In this document: positions 1 to 7,533 of the stretch, piece by piece | Layout: the number at the start of each line of letters is the position of its first letter | Position numbering within the stretch: the stretch's first letter is position 1 | DNA from: Acetobacteraceae bacterium | GTDB lineage: Bacteria > Pseudomonadota > Alphaproteobacteria > Acetobacterales > Acetobacteraceae | Length of the DNA stretch: 41,965 nucleotides | Direction of reading: 5' to 3' | Assembly (NCBI GenBank): GCA_025452005.1 | Contig: JANWJK010000325.1 | Location: forward strand, 1-41,965 | Notes under the pieces: generated by a model | Database searches by the model: none | What the model saw: only the letters and a program-made list of their open reading frames with translations | Told to the model about the DNA's origin: nothing | Position numbers and translations under genes: made by a program

Positions 1-1
1 C

Positions 2-226
2 GGCGCCACCGCGTACCGGGGTCCAGGCGGCGGTTACGCCTATCACGGCGCTGGCGGATACTACGGTTATCGACCGCCGGCGGCGGGCTATTACCCGGGC
101 GCTGCCGTAGCGACGGGGGTGGCCATCGGCGCCGCTACGGCGTACCGGCCGCCCGCCTACTACGCGCCGCCGGTCGTGGTCGCACCGCCGCCGTGCGGCT
201 ACTACCCGTATCCTCCCTGTTATTGA
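2..226 (+). CDS. Gly/Tyr/Pro-rich protein, 3' end only
   Basis: This open frame enters from the left edge and stops with TGA at 224-226; about 74 residues are visible. Composition is strongly biased to Gly, Tyr, Ala and Pro, with repeated GYY, AYR and APP groups and an ending in YPYPPCY. One short hydrophobic stretch (AAVATGVAIGAATA) could be a membrane or glycine-zipper segment. Low-complexity proteins of this look are common as small exported or cell-envelope proteins in alphaproteobacteria, but no domain is recognisable. It converges on the LysR gene, with only two bases between the two stop codons. No function is proposed. Confidence 0.6.
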   Translation, partial: GATAYRGPGGGYAYHGAGGYYGYRPPAAGYYPGAAVATGVAIGAATAYRPPAYYAPPVVVAPPPCGYYPYPPCY

Positions 227-228
227 GA

Positions 229-1164
229 TCAGGGACGGGAACTCCTCAAATCGGCGGCCCACGGCGCGGCGCCCGCGGTAAAGCGCTGCGCCAGGAAATC
301 CAGCAGGACCGCGACACGCGTCGGCCGCGGCCCGCCGGCCGGCGTGATCAGGTGTACCGCCCCACTCGGCGACGACCAGCCGTCCAGCGCGATCTCGAGC
401 CGGCCGTCGCGCACCGCCTCCCAGACGATGAAATCCGGCTGGAGTGCCACGCCGCAGCCAGCCTCCAACGCGAAGCTCAGCGCCTCGGCATTGGTCGCGC
501 TGAGCGGCCCCTTCACGGTCACGGTCTCCTCGGTCCCGTTGGCATCGGTGAAACGCCACGTCTCGCCGGTCGCGAGATACAGATAGCCAAGGCACGCGTG
601 GTGCCGCAGGTCGCGCGGGTGACCCGGTCGGCCGTGGCGGGCGAAATAGCCGGGCGCGCCCACCACCCAGCGACGCACCGGGCATAGCCGGCGGGCGATC
701 AGGCTGGAGTCCGCCAGTTCGGCAATCCGGATCGCTATGTCGATGCCGCCGGCGATCAGGTCCACCAGCCGGTCGTCGAGCTGGAGATCGACCGAGACCT
801 CGGGATAGGCGGCCAGGAACTCGGGCAGCACAGGCGCGACATGCCTGAGGCCGAACGACATCGGCGCGGCCAGCCGCACCCGGCCGCGTGGCACCGCCGA
901 GCTGGCGTGCGCCTCGGCCTCGGCCGCCTCGCCTTCGGCCAGGATGCGCGCCGCCCGCACCGCGAGCACCCGCCCGGCCTCGGTCAACGCGAAGCGCCGC
1001 GAGGTCCGATGGATCAGTTTTTCCCCGAGGCGCGCCTCCAGCCGCTGCACGGCCTTCGACACGGTCGGGCCGGACAAACCGAGCTCCGCAGCGGCGGTGG
1101 CGAAAGAACCGCTATCGGCCACTTTGGCGAAGATCGCCCAGGCTTCCAGGTCGGGCAGGCTCAC
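229..1164 (-). CDS. LysR-family transcriptional regulator
   Basis: A 311-residue protein of normal LysR length. Residues 1-60 form the winged helix-turn-helix ([32 protein letters not shown]), followed by the linker helix and a periplasmic-binding-like effector domain from about residue 90 (RLAAPMSFG, then [10 protein letters not shown] and CGVALQPDF). The sequence resembles the CrgA/AaeR/DmlR branch that usually controls a divergent neighbour. The start is GTG at 1164, preceded by a GGGGG stretch. It is divergent from the pirin gene at 1263, with about 98 bases between, so control of the pirin pair is the likeliest role. The effector is unknown. Confidence 0.9.
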   Translation of the reverse strand: MSLPDLEAWAIFAKVADSGSFATAAAELGLSGPTVSKAVQRLEARLGEKLIHRTSRRFALTEAGRVLAVRAARILAEGEAAEAEAHASSAVPRGRVRLAAPMSFGLRHVAPVLPEFLAAYPEVSVDLQLDDRLVDLIAGGIDIAIRIAELADSSLIARRLCPVRRWVVGAPGYFARHGRPGHPRDLRHHACLGYLYLATGETWRFTDANGTEETVTVKGPLSATNAEALSFALEAGCGVALQPDFIVWEAVRDGRLEIALDGWSSPSGAVHLITPAGGPRPTRVAVLLDFLAQRFTAGAAPWAADLRSSRP

Positions 1165-1262
1165 AACGCCCCCAGATCAGAAACGGTGTCTTTCCATCCT
1201 TTCTGTTTTCTGCATCGTGGTCGAGCACCAAGTTCTGCGCCGACCGAACAGGAGCAACGCAA
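1165..1262. promoter_or_regulatory. divergent LysR/pirin control region
   Basis: This 98-base region separates the LysR gene from the first pirin gene and must hold promoters for both. CAGAAA at 1178-1183 and TTTCTG at 1200-1205 form an inverted repeat with a 16-base spacer, which could be a LysR half-site pair. The arms are short and may arise by chance. An AGGAG ribosome site sits just before the pirin ATG at 1263. Confidence 0.35.
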
Positions 1263-1961
1263 ATGATCGAACGCAGGAAATTCGCCGGGCTGGGTGGCGC
1301 CAACCACGGCTGGCTCAACGCGAAGCACCACTTCTCATTCGCCAACTACTACGATCCGGAGCGCATGGGCTGGGGCGCGCTGCGGGTGTGGAACGACGAC
1401 GAGATCGCCGCCAAGTCGGGGTTCCCGCCGCATCCGCACGCCGATATGGAGATCATCACCTATGTGCGCGAGGGCGCCATCACCCACCAGGACTCGATGG
1501 GCAACAAGGGTCGCACCGAGGCAGGCGATGTGCAGGTGATGTCGGCCGGCTCAGGCGTGCGTCACTCGGAGTACAACCTGGAGGACGCGACGACGCGGAT
1601 CTTCCAGATCTGGATCGAGCCGACCGAGCGCGGCGGCAAGCCGTCCTGGGGTGCCAAGCCTTTCCCCAAGGGCGATCGCTCGGGCCGCTTCGTGACACTG
1701 GCCAGTGGCCAGGCCGGCGACGAGGAGGCATTGCCGATCCGCGCCGATGCGCGCGTGATGGGTGCCACGGTGAAGGCCGGCGAGCGCGTCAGCCTGACCA
1801 TCGATCCGGCGCGGCACGCCTACCTGGTGCCGGCGACCGGCGCGGTCGAGGTTGACGGCGTACGCATCGAGGCGCGCGACGGCGCGGCGATCACCGACGT
1901 CGAGCGTATCGACATCGTCGGGCTGGAAGATTCCGAGGTCGTCCTGGTGGACGCTGCGTGA
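1263..1961 (+). CDS. pirin family protein (YhhW-like bicupin)
   Basis: A 232-residue protein matching the usual length of bacterial pirins such as YhhW, which are non-haem-metal cupins; some have quercetin 2,3-dioxygenase activity in vitro. The N-terminal cupin carries HPHADMEIITYV (about residues 57-68) and GSGVRHSEYN, which supply the conserved His, His, His and Glu metal ligands. The C-terminal cupin (VSLTIDPARHAYLVPATGAVEV) lacks ligands, as is usual. ATG 1263 is chosen over longer in-frame starts because AGGAG lies about 8 bases upstream and homology begins there. It is followed after 16 bases by a second, damaged pirin gene and is divergent from a LysR regulator. The physiological substrate is unknown. 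Confidence 0.9.
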   Translation: MIERRKFAGLGGANHGWLNAKHHFSFANYYDPERMGWGALRVWNDDEIAAKSGFPPHPHADMEIITYVREGAITHQDSMGNKGRTEAGDVQVMSAGSGVRHSEYNLEDATTRIFQIWIEPTERGGKPSWGAKPFPKGDRSGRFVTLASGQAGDEEALPIRADARVMGATVKAGERVSLTIDPARHAYLVPATGAVEVDGVRIEARDGAAITDVERIDIVGLEDSEVVLVDAA

Positions 1962-1977
1962 GCCGAAGGAGGCAGAC

Positions 1978-2864
1978 ATGCTGGATCTTGTGATCGAGAG
2001 CAGGCGCAGGGACCTCGGCGGCGGGCTGGAGGTCGGACGCGTGCTGCCGTTCGCCAGCCACCGCATGGTGGGGCCGTTCATCTTCCTCGATCACATGGGT
2101 CCGGCCGATTTTTCCCCTGGCGAGGGGATCGATGTGCGGCCGCACCGCATATCGGTCTCTCGACCGTCACGTATCTGTTCGACGGCGAAATCCACCATCG
2201 CGACAGCCTTGGCGTGAGCCAGAAGATCCGGCCCGGCGAGGTGAACTGGATGACCGCCGGCTCCGGCATCGTCCATTCCGAACGCACCGATCCTTCGCTG
2301 CGCTCGAGCGGCGGGCTGATGCACGGCATGCAGGCCTGGATAGCCCTGCCGCGCGAAGACGAGGAGACTGCTCCGGCATTCGCGCACCACGACGCGGACG
2401 CACTGCCGGATATGTCGGACCACGGCGTCTGGGCGCGGCTGATAGCGGGCTCCGCCTACGGCCTGCGCAATTCAGTGAAGACGTTTTCGCCGCTGTTCTA
2501 CCTGCATGTCGAACTGGCGGACGGCGCCCGGATTGCAATGCCGGTCGAGCACGCCGAGCGTGCCGCGTATGTGGTGTCGGGGACGGTGGAGCACGAAGGC
2601 GTCCGGTATCCGGCCGGCCGGATGATGGTGTTCACCGATGGCGGCGAGCCCGCGATCGCCGCCGCGGACGGGCCGGCGCGCGTAATGCTGCTCGGTGGCG
2701 CAGCCATCGGGCCCCGCTTCATCTGGTGGAACCTGGTGTCCTCGCGGCAGGCGCGGATCGAGCAGGCGAAGGCCGACTGGAAGTCCGGTCGGATGTCGCT
2801 GCCGCCGGACGACAACCACGAGTTCATCCCGCTGCCCGAGGATGGGCCGCACCCGAGCGCCTGA
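1978..2864 (+). pseudogene. second pirin family gene, frameshifted
   Basis: ATG 1978 follows a strong AAGGAGG site and opens a typical pirin N-terminus (LGGGLEVGRVLPF, HRMVGPFIFLDHMGPADF). The frame is lost close to 2145. One extra C in CACCG would restore CAC CCG CAT and hence the pirin metal motif HPHIGLSTVTYLFDGEI. From there the protein continues in another frame (HHRDSLG, MTAGSGIVHSER, then a full C-terminal cupin) to TGA at 2864. Repaired, the product would be about 295 residues, normal for the longer pirin class. Everything outside this one position looks conserved, so this is either a recent inactivation or a sequencing error. It would be cotranscribed with the intact pirin at 1263. 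Confidence 0.85.
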
Positions 2865-2927
2865 CCAGGGACCTTTGAGCGCACGTGGTGCGGCTTCGGC
2901 ACGGACGCGAGAGTGTCCAATCGCCGG

Positions 2928-3248
2928 TCAGGCTGGACCCGCTGCGACGCGCAGTTGCACGCCTGCTTGCTTTTGCAGATAGCCGATGACGCTGAACAGA
3001 TTGCGCGCCTGCGGATTGCCACGCGGGCCGAGCATGCGAATGAGGCTCTTTGCTGGCGTGCCGGTCGCCTCGCCCAGTTTCTCGAAGCCGACCGTTGCTT
3101 TGATGTAGTCGCGCAGGATCGCCTTTCCGGTATCGACATCGCCGGCGAGCATGGTGTCGATGCCTTCGCGCAGCAGCGCATCGCCGAAGGCGGGATCGCT
3201 CGCGACCCGCTTCTGCACCAGTTCCTTGAAATCTCGCGTCAATGCCAC
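2928..3248 (-). CDS. antitoxin of HI1420-type addiction module
   Basis: A 106-residue protein resembling the probable addiction-module antidote family (TIGR02684, HI1420-like). The order of motifs fits: an N-terminal ALTRDFKELVQKR segment, GDVDTGKAILRDYIKATVGFEKLGE, then a Cro/C1-type helix-turn-helix around TGTPAKSLIRMLGPRGNPQARNLFSVIGYLQ. The GTG start at 3248 is chosen because GGAGG lies about 6 bases upstream and family homology begins there; an upstream extension is Arg-rich and unlike the family. It lies 13 bases behind the toxin gene, in the toxin-first order typical of this module. It probably neutralises the toxin and represses the shared promoter. Confidence 0.88.
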   Translation of the reverse strand: MALTRDFKELVQKRVASDPAFGDALLREGIDTMLAGDVDTGKAILRDYIKATVGFEKLGEATGTPAKSLIRMLGPRGNPQARNLFSVIGYLQKQAGVQLRVAAGPA

Positions 3249-3261
3249 CGCTCGCCTCCGT

Positions 3262-3612
3262 CTATCGTACCGGCGGCGGCCGCCGCCGCTCATAGTCCGC
3301 CCACAGACCCTTCGCGCGGGCGATGTCACGTTGCTGACGCTGCTTCGTGCCGCCCGTCAGCAGGATCACAAGCGTCGCGCCATCCCGGCCGAAATAGACC
3401 CTGTAACCGGGGCCCCAATCGATCCGATATTCCAGCAATCCCCCGCCCACGGACTTTGTGTTCGAGGTGTTGCCCTGCCCGAGTCGCGCCAAGGCAACCG
3501 TGACCTTGGCGGCCGCGGCGGCTGCGAGGTCCGTAAACCAGCTTTCAAAGGGGCTTTCCCCATTGACCGTAATGGTAATAGCGCAGTTCGAACACCCGAT
3601 AAGGTAACACAA
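3262..3612 (-). CDS. RelE/ParE-superfamily toxin (HI1419 type)
   Basis: A 116-residue protein of the putative addiction-module killer family (TIGR02683/PF05973, HI1419-like), part of the RelE/ParE fold. Diagnostic segments are SPFESWFTDL, VGGGLLEYRIDWGPGYRVYF and LVILLTGGTKQRQQRDIARA. Members are presumed mRNA interferases; activity here is inferred. The only upstream in-frame start is TTG at 3612, with GAGG six bases before it. That TTG lies inside an 18-bp palindrome, so repressor binding and translation initiation share the same bases. Base composition looks less GC-rich than the flanking metabolic genes, as expected for an acquired module. The Arg/Pro-rich tail ERRRPPPVR looks non-essential. 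Confidence 0.87.
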   Translation of the reverse strand: MCYLIGCSNCAITITVNGESPFESWFTDLAAAAAAKVTVALARLGQGNTSNTKSVGGGLLEYRIDWGPGYRVYFGRDGATLVILLTGGTKQRQQRDIARAKGLWADYERRRPPPVR

Positions 3613-3620
3613 GTGTTACC
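3603..3620. promoter_or_regulatory. palindromic operator of the toxin-antitoxin operon
   Basis: GGTAACACAAGTGTTACC is an inverted repeat with perfect 8-base arms and a 2-base centre. It covers the toxin TTG start and abuts its GAGG ribosome site. Type II modules are normally autorepressed through such palindromes bound by the antitoxin. The assignment rests on symmetry and position only. Confidence 0.7.
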
Positions 3621-3938
3621 TCATTTCAAGGGGCAGCAACGCGTTGGAGGGGCTCAGCAAACCGACTTCGTGAGGCTATGCCGCATCCGCGGCCAAGCCC
3701 CATGCTAGCTCCGTCTGGATCGTTCGAGGTCAAAGATGGAGGACCAAACCGAACAGCCGGGTCATATATGTGTTTCTGAGCGAGCCCGTGACCCCCTCCG
3801 GCACCCAATATTGGCCCGAGCGGGAGACCGGGATTGCTTATGGAACCAATAGGACGGCCCGCCCCCAAGGGGACAATGTTGAATGCCGGTACCTTATCGC
3901 AATATCAACACCATACCCAAACTGCGAGAGGATCATGA
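3621..3938. other. gene-free stretch upstream of the toxin
   Basis: About 320 bases without a convincing gene on either strand. The toxin promoter must lie at its left end. It contains AT-richer patches such as GTCATATATG near 3760 and the first copy of a degenerate direct repeat at its right end. Short open frames here show no family resemblance. Confidence 0.5.
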
Positions 3939-3955
3939 TCGGATGCCGATTTACA
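3910..3955 (+). repeat. direct repeat, left copy
   Basis: About 45 bases (ATACCCAAACTGCGAGAGG and following) recur in degenerate form at 4725-4770. The exact 18-base core CATGATCGGATGCCGATT is at 3934-3951. The two copies bracket the unrecognised gene ending at 4706. Each contains the same putative ATG context, ATGATCGGATGCCG. Confidence 0.65.
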
Positions 3956-4040
3956 TTATAGGTGGAACGACGCGGGCGCGGCGGCAGGCTGGATAGCGAC
4001 CGTCCAAGGTCACCAATTCGACCTTGCTCGTTGGGAGCAG

Positions 4041-4706
4041 TTGCTACGACCGCCTTTCGATCCCTGCTGCGAACGAATTCCTCGCCACGACGCATTTGTC
4101 TGGGCGCTTCGCAGCCGAACCTTCGATCATCTGCAGAACGCCGAAGAGGTCCGCAGCCGGGCGATCGCGCTATTGGCGCTTCTGAATGGGGTGATGGGCG
4201 TATCCGGGAATACGGAACCCTTAACGCTCGACAGTGTCGGCCAAATTGATGATGAAGGCCGGATTCGACTCACCTTTTTTGCAGAACTGCACGAGCGACT
4301 ACGAGCCACGGTCACTGCCACTGCTGAGGTCCGTGATGCACAAGGCAACCTTGTTCCACCGCCTCAGCCAGAGCCATCAGCCGCGCAAACGTGGACAAAA
4401 AAGGCCGAGGGCAATGAAACGGTTGCCGACATGCTCGTCTTTGCCGGGCGTGCGGACAACTGGTTCGATATCTTCAAAACGATAGAGGCCGCTGAAGACC
4501 TGGTTGGCGGCGAGAGGAAGTTGCAGAAGGTGCTTGGATCGTCAGGCCAAGCATTCAAGCGGATGAAACGGACCGCAAACAATCTGCACCGTCACCGCCC
4601 CGGAAAATTCGCCACCGAAACACCAACTCCGATGGGGGATGCGAAGCCGTTGCTGTCCTTCATTGTGAGGACAGTTATGGATAGCTACTTGGCCGCTCAA
4701 CGGTGA
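4041..4706 (+). CDS. hypothetical protein, N-terminus uncertain or broken
   Basis: The open frame runs without a stop from 3939 to TGA 4706, but its first conventional start is TTG at 4041, giving 221 residues. Coding-like sequence clearly extends upstream (YRWNDAGAAAGWIATVQGHQ), with no ATG, GTG or TTG there. An ATG at 3943 with good context is one base out of frame, so a one-base indel near 3950 may have removed the true start. The product is soluble and mixed charge, with segments RAIALLALLNGVMGVSG, FFAELHERLRATVTATAEV and NWFDIFKTIEAAEDLVGG. No known domain is recognised. It lies between direct repeats in the disturbed islet and may be a pseudogene. Confidence 0.55.
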   Translation: MLRPPFDPCCERIPRHDAFVWALRSRTFDHLQNAEEVRSRAIALLALLNGVMGVSGNTEPLTLDSVGQIDDEGRIRLTFFAELHERLRATVTATAEVRDAQGNLVPPPQPEPSAAQTWTKKAEGNETVADMLVFAGRADNWFDIFKTIEAAEDLVGGERKLQKVLGSSGQAFKRMKRTANNLHRHRPGKFATETPTPMGDAKPLLSFIVRTVMDSYLAAQR

Positions 4707-4724
4707 CGGCGGCGGCGGTGCGCC

Positions 4725-4770
4725 AAATATCCAAAACTACGGGAGAGTCATGATCGGATGCCGATTCACA
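4725..4770 (+). repeat. direct repeat, right copy
   Basis: Second copy of the degenerate ~45-base repeat found at 3910-3955; the exact 18-base core is at 4749-4766. It runs directly into a decayed pirin fragment. The spacing between copies is about 815 bases. Confidence 0.65.
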
Positions 4771-4773
4771 CCT

Positions 4774-4900
4774 ACGGACGGCGCCCAGATGGCAATGCCG
4801 GTCGAGCGCGCCAAACGTATCGCGTATGGGGTTCCCGGGACGGTGGAGCACGGAGCGTTACGGTGCCCGAGGACGGGCCGCACCCGAGCGTCTGAACCGG
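4774..4900 (+). pseudogene. decayed fragment of the pirin 3' end
   Basis: The block 4774-4862 closely resembles pirin positions about 2518-2606 (product DGAQMAMPVERAKRIAYG against DGARIAMPVEHAERAAYV). It then jumps to sequence matching 2833-2870, the pirin C-terminal codons and stop (TGCCCGAGGACGGGCCGC). About 230 bases of the parent are missing between the two blocks. It is therefore an internally deleted, diverged copy of the tail of the pirin gene about 2 kb to the left. The rest of the gene-free stretch 4707-5017 shows nothing else recognisable. Confidence 0.75.
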
Positions 4901-5017
4901 GGGGCGAGGCGTGGCACTTCCTCATGGAAATCGTCATCGTCCAAGAATCGTGTCCTTCTTCCGAGAAGCAGCGTTCCAAAGCATCCGAAGACAATGGCCT
5001 GAGTTAAGACCCCAGGA

Positions 5018-5824
5018 TCAGGCGGGAACCACGCCGCGCACCACGCGGAACATCATGGGAAATGACCGAGGTCCATCGGGCAACCCAACCAGATATCCAG
5101 CGCGAGCATGCTGCTCGATCGTGCCGCGCTCGTCGTCCGAGAGTGCCATCAATGGACCTGACATGCTTCCCTGGCCGCCGGTGAATGTAGCCCAATAGTC
5201 CGCGAAGGACGGATACTCGCAGTCCACGACTACGGGAACCTCCGTCACGTCGGTGAGGCCCATCTTCCGCCACAACGCCGCCTGACCGTTTGGCCAGAAG
5301 AGCTTGCGCCCCGCCCGCATGGATCTCAGCTCGGAGAAGCCGGCGTGGAGTACGGCAGCGGTGTGACTGACGAGGTCAAAGGCAGGCATGCCGCCAAAAA
5401 ACTGGTGAACACCGGATGCGACCACGCCGCCCGGACGGGTCACTCGCTTCATCTCGGCAACCACCTGTTCAATCTCCGGAAGAACATCCAGGGCAAGCGT
5501 TGAAACCGCTGCGTCGAACGTACCGCGGTCGAACCGCATGCGGCGGATATCGCCGTGTTCATAAGCGATGTTGGTGTGCGATCGATTGCGTCGGGCCCCC
5601 TCCAGGTATCCCTCCGACGCATCGATACCGATCACACTCGCGCCAGCGTCGGCCAGCGCTTTCGACAATACACCCGTCCCGCAGGCTACATCGAGCACGC
5701 GACCGCCCGGGGTGATACCGGCAAAGGAGAGAAACGGCCTTGCCAGACGTTCGCTCCAACGGCCCATGAAAACCTCGTAGGCGTCCGGATCGGTCCAACT
5801 ATATCGTGGTGTTGCTGTTTCCAT
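5018..5824 (-). CDS. class I SAM-dependent methyltransferase
   Basis: A 268-residue protein with a UbiE/Methyltransf_11-type Rossmann fold. Motif I is VLDVACGTGVLSK (residues 43-55). It is followed by the acidic loop IGIDASEGYLEGAR, HGDIRRMRFDRGTFDAAVS around the adenine site, and the post-motif MKRVTRPGGVV. The N-terminus (SWTDPDAYEVFMGRWSERLA) is typical of a group of uncharacterised small-molecule methyltransferases. ATG 5824 is chosen because homology starts there; the longer frame upstream is unlike protein. The acceptor substrate is unknown. It stands apart from the ABC operon, with about 259 bases between. Confidence 0.88.
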   Translation of the reverse strand: METATPRYSWTDPDAYEVFMGRWSERLARPFLSFAGITPGGRVLDVACGTGVLSKALADAGASVIGIDASEGYLEGARRNRSHTNIAYEHGDIRRMRFDRGTFDAAVSTLALDVLPEIEQVVAEMKRVTRPGGVVASGVHQFFGGMPAFDLVSHTAAVLHAGFSELRSMRAGRKLFWPNGQAALWRKMGLTDVTEVPVVVDCEYPSFADYWATFTGGQGSMSGPLMALSDDERGTIEQHARAGYLVGLPDGPRSFPMMFRVVRGVVPA

Positions 5825-5979
5825 GACGCACCGCCCCGTCTGATCGAGTTTGAACCCTGACACGGTTACGCGAGCCGCACAAAGCGTGATCATCGTGTAT
5901 CCTCGACCAGTTACCGTGGCGGTGAACCCGCGGCACGTGATCGCTCTCCGATTGCTAGCGCTTTTATACGATCGCCACT

Positions 5980-6078
5980 GCGGTGGGGCGTGGGGCCAAC
6001 AAATTCCTGACCAGGCCGGTGGATTTTCCCCAACTGAAGTTGGACATCGCCGCGGTGATCGCGGACGCCCGAAGCTGA
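5980..6078 (+). pseudogene. possible response-regulator receiver domain remnant
   Basis: In the frame ending at TGA 6076-6078 the last codons read GANKFLTRPVDFPQLKLDI and then AAVIADARS. This resembles the end of a receiver domain (GAxxFLTKPVDF, then helix 5), with Arg where the conserved Lys usually sits. No matching upstream part of the domain is present in the 5825-5980 gap. Only about 28-33 codons support this, so it is a tentative remnant of a lost gene. Confidence 0.35.
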
Positions 6079-6083
6079 GCGCA

Positions 6084-6788
6084 TCACCCCACACCGATCA
6101 GCGCGGCCAGCCGGTTCGGATCGTCGAGAAGCTCCCGGCTCGCACCGTCGTAGACGACCCTGCCGCGATCCAGAACGACTGCGCGTTCCGCAAACTCGAG
6201 CGCCAGCCTTGCGTGCTGTTCGACCAGCACGATTGCCAGACCCTCGTCCTGACGCAGCCGATGCAGCGCGGCAATCAGCGTATCGACGATCACCGGCGCC
6301 AGTCCTTCCAACGGCTCGTCCAGCAGCAACAGCGAGGGATTGCCCATCAGGGCACGGCCAATCGCCAGCATCTGCTGCTCGCCGCCGGAAAGCTGGTTGC
6401 CCATGTTGCGCCGGCGCACCGCTAGCGACGGGAACAGCTCGTAAACCCGCTCGCGCGTCCAGCGTGTGCCGGCGCGCGCGGCGACACTCAGGTTCTCGTC
6501 GACGTTCAGCGAGGGGAAGATCTCGCGCTCCTGCGGGACATAGCCGATGCCGAGACGCGCGCGCTGGAACGGACGCAGACGGCAGATCGGCTGGCCGCGG
6601 AACGCAATGCGTCCGGCATGCAACGTCGTATGCCCCAGCACGGTCGCCAGCAACGTCGTCTTGCCGACACCGTTGCGACCCAGCACGGCCAACGTCCCGC
6701 CTGCCGCCACGCCGAGCGAAACCCCCTCCAGCACCACGGTCTCGCCGTAGCCGGCGGACACGTCGTGCAAGGCGAGGCCATCAGCCAT
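6084..6788 (-). CDS. livF: HAAT-family ABC transporter ATP-binding protein LivF
   Basis: A 234-residue ATPase, normal for LivF. Walker A is GRNGVGKT (37-44), the Q-loop region is YVPQEREIFPSLNV, the signature is LSGGEQQM (133-140), Walker B is LLLLDEP, and the switch His lies in LVEQHARLAL. The EIFPSLNVDENL segment is characteristic of LivF rather than LivG. ATG 6788 overlaps the livG stop by 8 bases, showing translational coupling. It is the last gene of the leftward operon of binding protein, livH, livM, livG and livF. With LivG it should drive import of an amino acid, amide, aromatic acid or similar solute. Confidence 0.93.
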   Translation of the reverse strand: MADGLALHDVSAGYGETVVLEGVSLGVAAGGTLAVLGRNGVGKTTLLATVLGHTTLHAGRIAFRGQPICRLRPFQRARLGIGYVPQEREIFPSLNVDENLSVAARAGTRWTRERVYELFPSLAVRRRNMGNQLSGGEQQMLAIGRALMGNPSLLLLDEPLEGLAPVIVDTLIAALHRLRQDEGLAIVLVEQHARLALEFAERAVVLDRGRVVYDGASRELLDDPNRLAALIGVG

Positions 6789-7533
6789 GATGGCCTTCGC
6801 CGAGATAGACCTCGCGGACACGCGCATCGGCGGCGATCTCCGCCGGCGTACCTTCGATCAGTACGCTGCCCTGTACCAGCACGGTGATGCGGCGGGCAAA
6901 GCGGAACACCAGCTCCATGTCGTGTTCGATGATCAGCACGGCGATGTCGTCCGGCAGTTGTTCGATCACGTCTAGGATGATCGCGATTTCCGTCGACGGC
7001 ACGCCGGCCGCCGGTTCATCCAGCAGGAGCACGGTCGGTCGCAGGCCGAGTGCGATGGCGATCTCCACCAGGCGCTGCCTGCCGTATGGCAACTCCCTCA
7101 CCGGCGTCAGGGCATCATCGGCTATGCGCAGGCGTTCGAGCAGCGCATAGCCGCCCTCCAGCACGGCGCGCCGCGCCGCGAGCGACCGCAGCATGTCGCC
7201 ACCGATGCCGTGATGTTCGCCGACCGCAAGGCAGACATTCTCCAGCACCGAAAGCCCACGGAACAGCGTGTTGATCTGAAACGTCCGGCCTAACCCGCGC
7301 CTGACGCGCACCGCCTGCGGCAGTGCGGTGATATCGTCGCCGCCAAGCAGGATGCGCCCCGCCGATGGCGGTATCCGGCCGGTGATCAGGTTGACCAATG
7401 TGGTCTTGCCGGCGCCGTTGGGACCGATCAAGGCGTGACGCGCGCCGGCGTCGAGCCGGAAGTGTATGTCGTTCGCGACGATCAGCGCACCGAAGCGCTT
7501 GTGCAGGCCGATGGTTTCCAGTGCGGCCGTCAT
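6781..7533 (-). CDS. livG: HAAT-family ABC transporter ATP-binding protein LivG
   Basis: A 250-residue ATPase. Walker A is GPNGAGKT (37-44); GLGRTFQINTLFRGLSVLENV is the LivG-type Q-loop region; Walker B is TVLLLDEPAAGV; the switch region is LIIEHDMELVF. The ABC signature is ELPYGRQRLVEIA, a departure from the commoner SYGQQR form that still keeps the family shape. ATG 7533 overlaps the livM stop by four bases (ATGA) and the gene's end overlaps livF. A longer in-frame extension upstream is the Arg-rich antisense-like shadow of livM and livH and is rejected. Confidence 0.93.
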   Translation of the reverse strand: MTAALETIGLHKRFGALIVANDIHFRLDAGARHALIGPNGAGKTTLVNLITGRIPPSAGRILLGGDDITALPQAVRVRRGLGRTFQINTLFRGLSVLENVCLAVGEHHGIGGDMLRSLAARRAVLEGGYALLERLRIADDALTPVRELPYGRQRLVEIAIALGLRPTVLLLDEPAAGVPSTEIAIILDVIEQLPDDIAVLIIEHDMELVFRFARRITVLVQGSVLIEGTPAEIAADARVREVYLGEGHHG

